Below, piece after piece: positions 56,670 to 64,000 of a stretch of DNA of 64,000 nt (position 1 is the first letter of the stretch; every line of letters begins with the position of its first letter). A model generated the notes under the pieces. The model was given only the letters and a program-made list of their open reading frames with translations. It did no database searches and was not told the DNA's origin. The translations under genes were made by a program, and so were the position numbers. Origin of the DNA: Moesziomyces globuligerus (taxonomy: Eukaryota > Basidiomycota > Ustilaginomycetes > Ustilaginales > Ustilaginaceae); assembly GCA_030849465.1 (NCBI GenBank), contig JARVLF010000006.1:558001-622000 (forward strand). Direction: 5' to 3'.

Positions 56670-57394
56670 TGCGAAGATTGACGTGGGCGAGTCCGAACGT
56701 CGTGAAAGCAGAACAAGCCCAGATGGAGCAGGACCCTGGTCGTCCGTATGAGGTCAGACAACTTTTCAAGGCGGAACTCGGACGACCCCGGCGGTCAAAA
56801 TTGCAGCTGTGTCAGATCGGCATCATTAGCAAGCTAAGGATTAAAAATGGGCGCGGTGTTGGTCTCTCGAGGCGCGCGTCTTTTTGGAGTCAGGGGTTGA
56901 GCGTGGGTGGATGGGCAGTGTGCCATCAGATCAACATCTAGGGGCTCGAGCGGCCCCTTTCCACTTTTTCCCAATTTCGCCCTCGCCAAGCAAAGGCATG
57001 CAGCCACACCCACCGCCTCTCTCTTGGGCACTGTGGAGGCGCGCGCCCATGCAGAAGGCTGCAGCTCAATCTCGTCCTGGGAGTGGCAGTGCCCCTTCCA
57101 AACCCACCAAGCGCTCGGCACCTTGATCCCGCTCTGCCACCATCACGAACACAGCCATCACCATCCTCATCTCATCCACTCTCTCTTGGCGCTCTTCGCT
57201 TCTCTTCACGACATCACACGAACCTCCGAACCGAGATACGGCCAGACCCCACCAACCGCAGGACCGCGATTCCAAACTTGTCCCAGCGTTCGCTAGCATC
57301 AGCCTCGCGTTTCTACGATTCCATCGGTCGCTCGAGCCCCAGCTTACAACACACATCGTAGTCAGCGTGCTACATCGCTTTTGCCAACGGCACG
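56670..57394. other. Divergent intergenic region, CMC2 / MARVEL-like protein
   Basis: 725 bp. The final ~250 bp are CT-, CA- and CATC-rich, resembling a long 5' UTR of the downstream gene. No other gene recognised. Confidence 0.55.
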
Positions 57395-58513
57395 ATGCCG
57401 GACTTCATGTCGCTTAAAAAGGTGTGGGGCAAGCTGGATTCGGGCGGCGGCGCCGAAGCGCAGAATCCCGCGGGGCCGTACGGTCAAGGTATCGGCAACA
57501 CGGCCGCAGGAGGCGCGCCCATCGTACTTGCACAGGATGATCGCGTCGCTCGCGTCAACATGATCCTCCGTGCACTCCAGGTGTTCTTCGGCCTGGTCAC
57601 GCTGCTTATCGCCGTCTACATGGCCACCTTCCAGTCCAAGTGGATAGGAAGCCCCTCGGGTCTCACGGGTCTGATCCTGTTCTTGGCGTCCGCAAGCCTT
57701 CTCGCCTCGCTCGTCTTCCTGATCGTTCCCATCATCTACGAGCACTCCGGCTACAAGACCATGAAGCGCTTTACGCGCGCACTGTCTGAGGCGCGCGTCG
57801 GTATGGTCTGCAACGGCATCTTTGGCTTCCTCCTGCTCATCCTCGCCGTCACCCAGACGATCTCGGCATACACCTCGGCCGGCTGCAAGGATCCCTCCAA
57901 GGACCCGCACGCAGGCGGCAAGGACCGCGCCGACTTTGTCGACCAGCTCGGCGGCTGGTGTCGCACCAAACGCGCCGAGGCCGCCTTCTGCTGGTTCCTC
58001 TGGGTCACCTGGTTCCTCTCGCTGCTGCTCTTCCTCCGCCAGTGGAAGCTGGAGCGCAAGAATGGTCCGCGCATCCCACCTTTCGTACATCCGAACGAGG
58101 ATTCGGCCTTCGAGCCCATCCACGATCTTGATGACGAAGACGCCTTCGACGAGGATGCCAAGACGGCCAGGTACGGCGACGGCGGCGACGGAAGGTACGG
58201 CGTGGGCCCCGCAGCGCACATGGGTGGACAGCCCAACATGGCATCTTACGATCGCCGCGGCAGCAACCCGCTGGCTGACATCGAGGCGAGGTACGGCATG
58301 AGCCCAGCGTATACCGCAGATCCCTTCGCCGACGGCCGCGCTACGACACCGGCCTACAGCCGCCCGTCGTACGACTACAATGCGTACGGCTCCGGAGGCG
58401 TGCCAGGCGGCTACGGGGCGGATCCGTACAAGGCCATCAATCACCAGCTCAGCTCAGGTCGCATTGGTGACCGCCCACCGCAGCTGCCCAGCATGGGGTA
58501 TGCCTACCACTGA
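57395..58513 (+). CDS. Four-helix MARVEL-like plasma-membrane protein
   Basis: 372 aa, intronless. Four membrane segments: RALQVFFGLVTLLIAVYMA (~59-77), LILFLASASLLASLVFLIV (~92-110), NGIFGFLLLILAVTQTISAY (~139-158) and FCWFLWVTWFLSLLLFL (~195-211). The spacing and the short loop after helix 1 fit MARVEL-domain proteins of fungi (Nce102/Fhn1-like group); two cysteines in the loop between helices 3 and 4 (GCKDPSKD and GGWCRT) could form a disulphide. The cytosolic tail (~150 aa) is Tyr/Gly/Pro-rich (SRPSYDYNAYGSGG) with acidic patches and RYG repeats, which suggests interactions or phosphorylation. Role in membrane domains or endocytosis is inferred from the family only. Confidence 0.72.
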   Translation: MPDFMSLKKVWGKLDSGGGAEAQNPAGPYGQGIGNTAAGGAPIVLAQDDRVARVNMILRALQVFFGLVTLLIAVYMATFQSKWIGSPSGLTGLILFLASASLLASLVFLIVPIIYEHSGYKTMKRFTRALSEARVGMVCNGIFGFLLLILAVTQTISAYTSAGCKDPSKDPHAGGKDRADFVDQLGGWCRTKRAEAAFCWFLWVTWFLSLLLFLRQWKLERKNGPRIPPFVHPNEDSAFEPIHDLDDEDAFDEDAKTARYGDGGDGRYGVGPAAHMGGQPNMASYDRRGSNPLADIEARYGMSPAYTADPFADGRATTPAYSRPSYDYNAYGSGGVPGGYGADPYKAINHQLSSGRIGDRPPQLPSMGYAYH

Positions 58514-59553
58514 GCCGTACGTCCCGACAGATGCGCGGCGGGTGGTGCTATCGAGCTGGGCCCTCTTCTCGATGCGCCCGCCGCAGCACCATCCGTACGC
58601 CTGGTCTCCCCACTGTATTCTATTCGGATCCGGACACTCTTTGCCTCCCCCGACTCCTTCGTATTGGCTGCTAGCCTGCCCTCCTGTCTCGGCCATTTAA
58701 TGGAATGATCTTAGCCAGCCGGGATTGTTGCGGGTGGACCCTGTGCACGGAGAGCGCGTAGGTGAGATCCGAAGGGATAGAGGGATGGGCAGCCGAATGT
58801 CAAAAGCAGCTGCACTGCGGGGCCAGCCTGTGTCCGCGGAGCATGTCTGCACGCTCCTACGCTGATAAGAAGGGTGACTCAGCGCATGAACGATGCGGAA
58901 GTGGCTCTTCCGACGCGACGCGGCTGCGGAGAATTCAGTCTTTTTTTCCACCTGAAGCCGCTCGAGATAAATATACCTTCGGCCTGCAGCTTCAGCGAGT
59001 GAATGCCTAGGCCGAGCCCTGCCTTCCTGGATTTGGTGTATGGCAACGAGCGGCGATGAGGATCAAGTTTGCAGGGCATGGGCAGTGAGGCTAGCGTACG
59101 AGAATGCGTTGCGAGGCGTCGAGGTGGTGTGATAGCGCTCAGGATGTCAGGAACGGGCGGCATGCAGCCTGGATGCAACCCTCGAGCACACTTTTGACAG
59201 CTCCGAGGCTTCTTTCTGCACGCGGCTCCCGCCCCTCGTTGAACGTAACGTGTCTCGGCGTGTTGGCCATGGTCACGCTGCACTCAGCCTCCTCGCTTAG
59301 TCGCCAGCCAGCGTCGGCTAGGTCACGCTGATGCTGCTTTCCGTTGGAGGACCCGTGTCACTCTCACGCTGGATTCTCCACCCAATGCCCCGCAGCCACC
59401 TCGTCCGTGTCCGACTCGACTGGCGACTCAGCCATCTTGCCTCGACGATAGCCTCAAAAGGAGCCAACGTCTTCGGCCTGGTGCGGTCTACGTCGTCCGC
59501 TTCCATGCCATCCTTGTTGGCTTCCACACCATCTTCCCTGTCGCCAAAGAGCG
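58514..59553. other. Intergenic region upstream of the ABC transporter
   Basis: 1.04 kb between plus-strand genes. It includes an AT-rich patch with ATAAATATA near 58965-58980, too far from the transporter ATG to be its TATA box. No gene recognised. Confidence 0.5.
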
Positions 59554-62500
59554 ATGGCTGTCTGCAATGATGGCGTCTTCACGCCCGTGTCAGACTGCCG
59601 CTTCTTCGACTTCACCATCACCTTCTCCAACGCCATCTTTGTCATCCTTCCATCATGCCTCGCCCTTGTGCTGATGCTGGGCAGATTGGTACGCCTCCAT
59701 CGCAAGCCTGATATCTTCACGGCTGCCGGCCAACCGAGCCTCTCACTTTTGCGCACATGCACGCCTCATTCAGACCCCATCAGCCTCTTGGGCGCCTTCG
59801 TCTATGCCGCCCACGCCCTCCTGAGCTTGACGCTCGTAGCCGTCCTGGCTGCACCCTCGTCAAGCTTTCTTCGACATGCCATGGGCAACGGCACGGGCAT
59901 GGCGAGCGTCGTGCTCGCTTTCCTCACCGCCCTCCTCGCCATCCCGCTCTCGGTGGCAGAGCGACGAAAGACCCGTGGAGGATACATGCTCTTGCCCCTC
60001 TGGCTCCTCCTCTCCCTCCTCTTCACCGCCTGCCGCATCCGTACCTTCAACGCTATTCCCGCCATTCGTCACTCCGCGTTCTTCTACGTCTACGTCGTCG
60101 CATTTGCATGCCAGGCCTTGATGCTCTCGGTCGAGAATGCAAAGGGTATCCGCACCGACCACATGGAATCCACCCACGAGTCCCGGGCTACCTTCTTCTC
60201 CCGCCTCTTCTTCATCTGGGTCCTGCCTCTTCTCTGGACGGGCTTCCGCAAGCCTCTTGAGTTGCAAGACCTTGACTCGCTCAAGCCAGAGTATCACGGT
60301 CGCGCCCTCGCACGTAACTTTATCGCAAGTTGGACCGGAACCGCCATGGAGGACGATTCGATTTCCAGATCTTCGGGTGAAGAATCTGGCCACGACATCT
60401 GCCCAGGTCACGATCTCAAGCGCAGTCCTTCTCGCACTAGCAGCGAGATCTACCCTCTCGAAAAACTCGGCACCTCTGCCACCGAGTCGGATGTACATGC
60501 GTCGCCTCGAGCGACCACGTCTCTTGACGACGGCGCTGCCTTCCCCAAGAGGCAGGTTTCGCGCAGCCTTCTGCACGCCACTTTGCGTGCCTTCCCTCTG
60601 GCGGCCCTGGCGCCTGTCCCTTGGAAGCTGCTGCTCACCGCCTCGGAGCTCGCTCAGCCGCTGCTCGTCTCCACCACGCTCGCTTTCGTACAGTCGTACT
60701 CGGACAAGAAGGATGACGGCCAACCCTCCGCCGCGCAGCCAGTCGTCTACGGTTGGGGTCTCGTCGGCGCCTACGCCTTTGTCTACCTCGGACAGACCCT
60801 GGCTACGGGACAGTACTGGTATGCTAGCTCTCAGTTCATGACCAAGATCCGGGGCGCATATATCGAAGCCATCTACCGTAAAGGCCTCAACCTCCACGTC
60901 CGGGCTGCACGAACCGAAGGTGGAGGTAAAGCGGCCAATCTGATGAGTGTCGACAGCGAGCGCGTTGTCAAGGCCGTCGATGTCATCCACTCGCTCTGGA
61001 GCAGTGCGATCACCATCGGCGTCGGAGTCTACCTTCTCTACGACCAGCTCGGCCTGGTCTTCTTCGCATCCATGGCCACGGTCCTCGTCTGCCTGCTCCT
61101 CACGCCGCTCGCCAGTCGCGGCATCGGCGCCAAGCAGGCTGCCTGGAGCGCGCTCACCGACAAGCGCATCAATCTCACCTCGAGTGTCACCTCGGACATC
61201 AAGGGCGTCAAGTTTTCTGCGTACGAAGACGTGCTGCACCGCAAGATCTGCCAGGCACGCGCCGAGGAACTCTCGTTCCGCAGCAGGATGACCAAGCAGA
61301 TCACCTTTGTCGTCACCTTCACCAACTGCACGAGCGAGATGCTCAGCCTCGCCACCTTCCTCACGCTCATCATCGTCGACAAGTTGAGCGAGTCGAGCCG
61401 CTTCAACCTCAACACCATCGTCACGACGCTCACCATCTTTGGCGTGCTCCAAGACCCGCTGCTCAAGATCGGACAGGAGTATTCGTACCTCCTCCAGGCT
61501 TATGCGAGCATGAGGCGTATCGAGGATTTCCTCAACAGCGTCGACAGGCCCGACGTCCAGGACGCCGTCGACAGCGGCCTTGCAGCACAGGCCGCATCGG
61601 CGGCCGACCCCGAGTCGGACGAAGGCGGATTCGCTGCCCGGTTCGAGAACGCAGACCTTGGATGGAACGACGAGGTGGTCTTGTCGCAAGTCAATCTCGA
61701 AATCCCACGCGGCGCCCTCACCATGATCTGCGGTCGGTTGGGCCAGGGCAAGTCGACTCTCGTCCAGGCCATGCTCGGCGAATCGGACGTGCTCAAGGGT
61801 GAGCAGCAGCTCCCGCTCCTCGCTGGTCGCGTGGCGTACGTCAGTCAAGACGTGTGGCTCCAGGAGAAGCGCTCGATTCGCGAGAACATCATCTTCGCCA
61901 CCGGCGAGTACGACGAGGAGCGCTACGTGACTGCACTCCGCGCATGTGCCCTGACAGAGGACATTGAAAACTTGCAAGAAGGCGATGCCACGACGGCGAG
62001 CTCGCTCAGCGGCGGTCAGCGCCAGCGCGTGGCAGTGGCCCGCGCCATCTACAGCGATGCCGAGGCGTATTTGTTTGATGACATCACCAGCGCTCTCGAC
62101 GCCGAGACGGCCGCACACATGTGGCGCTCCTTGATGGGACCGACTGGTCTGTTGAAGGGCAAGACGGTCGTCATGGCCACCAACGCTGTGCATCTGCTCC
62201 ACCATGCGCAACTCATCGTCCGCCTTAACGGCGGGAAGATCGCGGAACAGGGCCGATACGAAGAACTCTCGATGAAAGGCAAGGACTCGATCTCGCGCGC
62301 CAGCGTCGACTCACAGAGGGCCACACCGGCTGCTGCTGCAGCCAACGACAAACCGGTCAAGAGCGGAGCGGCAGAGAAGCAGGAGGTGGTGATGACCGGG
62401 TCGGTCGGTTGGGGCGTCTACGCGGGATGGGCCAAGGCGGCGGGCCTTTGGAACTTTGGCTTCTTCATCGCCACCTGCATCTTGTCGACAGGCGCGGCGC

Positions 62501-64000
62501 TGGCTTTGCCATACTACCTGCAAGCATGGGCGACGTCGCAGCAGCGAGATGCGTTCAGGGCGATTGGCGGATGGATTGCTGGCTTTGTGGTGCTGATGCC
62601 GATCAATCCGCTCTTGCTCGCAGTGGGATTCTGGGTCATCTCGGTCAACTGCGCAGAGTCGGCGGGCAACAAGCTCCACTCGGGCGAACTCAAGGGCGTC
62701 CTCTCGGCACCCATCTCGTTTTTCGCAAAGTGGAGCTCGGGACAGATCACCAACCGGTTCTCGCAAGACTTGTTCAACGTCGACCAGACGTTCATCCAGG
62801 CCTTGACCAACCTGGCCTTCATCGCAGTCGGCCTGCTCGGCGCACTGGTCACCATGATCATTCCGGCGCCGTACCTGGCTGCTGTGGCTGCCGGCCTGAT
62901 CGGCATGTCGTGGGCGCTCCAGCGCCTCTACATTCCCTCGAGCCGACAGCTGCGGCGCCTCGAGATGGCCGCCAAGAGCCCGCTGTATTCGCTCTTTTCG
63001 GAGACGTCGTCGCCCTCGGGCTTGGCGACGGTGCGCGGGCTGAAGCGGCAAGCGTGGCTCGTCGAGCTCAACACGCAGTCGCTCAACGTGTCTTCGACAC
63101 CGTACTACCATCTCTTCGCCGTGCGAAGGTGGCTGCAGACTTGGCTTCTCATGTTGACGACGGTGGTCAACGTGACGCTGGTGCTGTTGGTGGTCGTGAT
63201 GCGTCACTCGTCGCAGGCTGGCTTGTTTGGTGTGGCGCTGTTGCAGGCGACCTCGCTGGGCATCCTGCTCAACCACACCGTGATCAGCATCACCGAGGTC
63301 GAAATCGCTGGCGTGGCGCTTGAGCGCGTGCGCGAATTCACCAACCTCGAGCCGGAAGAGCAAGTAGGCCCTGCGAACAAGGACAAGGACAAGGACGAGG
63401 GCGCAGGCGAGGCGATGCGAGGCAACATCGAGTTTGACCGCGTCACGGTTTCTTACGCGGCGGATCTGGAGCCTGCGGTCAAAGAGCTGAGCTTCTCGCT
63501 GCAGGCCGGGCAACGGCTTGGTTTGGTGGGACGCAGCGGATCGGGCAAGAGTACTACGTTGCTCGCGCTGTTCCGGATGATCGAGATGCGATCGGGGGCC
63601 ATCCGGATCGATGGACGCGACATCAGCGGGAAGGGTCTGCGAGAGCTGCGGTCGCAGATGACGATCGTGGCGCAGAACCCGCTGGTGCTGGCAGCATCGA
63701 TCCGGGAGAATCTGGATCCAGAGGGCGTGTGCAGCGATGAGGAGATGTGGGACGCGCTGCGCAAGTGCCACCTGGCCGAGTTTGTCAAGAAGCAGGAAAA
63801 CGGGCTGGAGGAGGTGCTGCTGACGGGCAAGTCGTTCATCAGCTCGGGCCAGAAGCAGCTGCTGTCGCTGGCGCGTGCATTGTTGCGCAAGCGCAAGATC
63901 CTCGTGCTCGACGAGGCGACGAGCGCGATGGACGTCGAGACGGACGCAGCGGTGCAGAACGTGCTCTCGACGCAGTTCGCCGACTGCACGGTGATCGCGG
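59554..64000 (+). CDS. ABCC-family (MRP/Yor1-type) ABC transporter (C-terminus outside window)
   Basis: The reading frame runs unbroken from ATG 59554 to the window end (1,482 codons). The N-terminus (VCNDGVFTPVSDCRFFDFTITF) and several hydrophobic helices form a TMD0-like domain, then ATFFSRLFFIWVLPLLWTGF introduces the core. TMD1 lies at about 330-640. NBD1 has Walker A GRLGQGKS (727-734), LSGGQ (818-822) and Walker B AYLFDDITSALD, where Asp replaces the catalytic Glu, usual for ABCC NBD1. TMD2 is at ~950-1240. NBD2 has Walker A GRSGSGKS (1326-1333), an atypical SSGQK signature (usually LSxGQ) near 1430 and Walker B ILVLDEATSAMD. Likely exports conjugates or drugs at plasma membrane or vacuole. 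A hydrophilic insert (~270-340) precedes TMD1. Confidence 0.93.
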   Translation, partial: MAVCNDGVFTPVSDCRFFDFTITFSNAIFVILPSCLALVLMLGRLVRLHRKPDIFTAAGQPSLSLLRTCTPHSDPISLLGAFVYAAHALLSLTLVAVLAAPSSSFLRHAMGNGTGMASVVLAFLTALLAIPLSVAERRKTRGGYMLLPLWLLLSLLFTACRIRTFNAIPAIRHSAFFYVYVVAFACQALMLSVENAKGIRTDHMESTHESRATFFSRLFFIWVLPLLWTGFRKPLELQDLDSLKPEYHGRALARNFIASWTGTAMEDDSISRSSGEESGHDICPGHDLKRSPSRTSSEIYPLEKLGTSATESDVHASPRATTSLDDGAAFPKRQVSRSLLHATLRAFPLAALAPVPWKLLLTASELAQPLLVSTTLAFVQSYSDKKDDGQPSAAQPVVYGWGLVGAYAFVYLGQTLATGQYWYASSQFMTKIRGAYIEAIYRKGLNLHVRAARTEGGGKAANLMSVDSERVVKAVDVIHSLWSSAITIGVGVYLLYDQLGLVFFASMATVLVCLLLTPLASRGIGAKQAAWSALTDKRINLTSSVTSDIKGVKFSAYEDVLHRKICQARAEELSFRSRMTKQITFVVTFTNCTSEMLSLATFLTLIIVDKLSESSRFNLNTIVTTLTIFGVLQDPLLKIGQEYSYLLQAYASMRRIEDFLNSVDRPDVQDAVDSGLAAQAASAADPESDEGGFAARFENADLGWNDEVVLSQVNLEIPRGALTMICGRLGQGKSTLVQAMLGESDVLKGEQQLPLLAGRVAYVSQDVWLQEKRSIRENIIFATGEYDEERYVTALRACALTEDIENLQEGDATTASSLSGGQRQRVAVARAIYSDAEAYLFDDITSALDAETAAHMWRSLMGPTGLLKGKTVVMATNAVHLLHHAQLIVRLNGGKIAEQGRYEELSMKGKDSISRASVDSQRATPAAAAANDKPVKSGAAEKQEVVMTGSVGWGVYAGWAKAAGLWNFGFFIATCILSTGAALALPYYLQAWATSQQRDAFRAIGGWIAGFVVLMPINPLLLAVGFWVISVNCAESAGNKLHSGELKGVLSAPISFFAKWSSGQITNRFSQDLFNVDQTFIQALTNLAFIAVGLLGALVTMIIPAPYLAAVAAGLIGMSWALQRLYIPSSRQLRRLEMAAKSPLYSLFSETSSPSGLATVRGLKRQAWLVELNTQSLNVSSTPYYHLFAVRRWLQTWLLMLTTVVNVTLVLLVVVMRHSSQAGLFGVALLQATSLGILLNHTVISITEVEIAGVALERVREFTNLEPEEQVGPANKDKDKDEGAGEAMRGNIEFDRVTVSYAADLEPAVKELSFSLQAGQRLGLVGRSGSGKSTTLLALFRMIEMRSGAIRIDGRDISGKGLRELRSQMTIVAQNPLVLAASIRENLDPEGVCSDEEMWDALRKCHLAEFVKKQENGLEEVLLTGKSFISSGQKQLLSLARALLRKRKILVLDEATSAMDVETDAAVQNVLSTQFADCTVIA

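Noticed and set aside
59860..62211. 783-codon open frame antisense to the ABC transporter
   Set aside because: It is a by-product of GC-rich codon usage; the sense strand has all ABCC motifs, and the antisense translation shows only low-complexity charged sequence.
1..64000. CRISPR arrays, transposons or rRNA genes
   Set aside because: No regularly spaced repeats, terminal inverted repeats with transposase, or rRNA signatures were found on either strand.

Overview
The window is nuclear DNA from a fungus, most likely a basidiomycete smut of the Ustilaginales. The signs are GC-rich coding sequence, genes that are intronless or carry a few short GT-AG introns, and fungal families such as ERG28, LCL3, CMC2, EDC3-type LSm/FDF, GH85 and GH92. 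The species is inferred; none is named by the sequence. I find 34 protein-coding genes, two of them cut by the window edges, and two intron-containing tRNA genes. I see no rRNA, transposon, CRISPR array or replication origin. Exon borders were read from GT/AG sites plus reading-frame continuity and family conservation.

Layout. 0-12.4 kb: a SWIM/ATP-dependent DNA ligase fusion (cut at the left edge), ERG28, a secreted chitin deacetylase, a long gene-poor stretch, homocysteine S-methyltransferase, a paraoxonase-like propeller protein and an unknown membrane protein. 12.4-19.5 kb: a Gpx3-like glutathione peroxidase, nucleoside hydrolase, peroxisomal adenine-nucleotide carrier, 5-hydroxyisourate hydrolase and a DUF7719-like membrane protein. 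19.8-23 kb: two secreted low-complexity proteins with near-identical first residues, one a Gly-Pro-Gly repeat protein and one a Trp/Gly-rich protein with three C-x12-C modules and KR sites. 24.5-42 kb: tRNA-Met, MPDU1-like protein, LCL3 nuclease, a Gfo/Idh/MocA oxidoreductase, GH92 mannosidase, DUF1275 protein, secreted aldose 1-epimerase, CoA-binding protein, FAHD1-like hydrolase, a DUF2470 protein and a GH85 endoglycosidase. 42-50 kb: a probably myristoylated protein, DcpS, a farnesylated Ydj1-type DnaJ, an ADP-ribose-type Nudix hydrolase and an EDC3-like protein that ends in an HExxH domain. 50-64 kb: an amino-acid permease, a leucine-rich-repeat protein, tRNA-Leu(CAG), DUF2237 protein, CMC2, a MARVEL-like protein and an ABCC transporter (cut at the right edge).

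Functional groups. Purine catabolism and peroxisomal transport sit together at 14-18 kb. Genes for making, trimming or releasing N-glycans are spread over 24.9-42 kb. mRNA decapping factors lie at 43-49.6 kb. Genes are mostly in divergent or convergent pairs, with convergent gaps of 50-250 bp. The most unusual items are the C-x12-C/KR secreted repeat protein and its leader-sharing neighbour, the EDC3-like/HExxH fusion, a mitochondrial-type extension without an upstream AUG on the peroxidase, and very small exons in CMC2, ERG28 and the DUF7719 gene.
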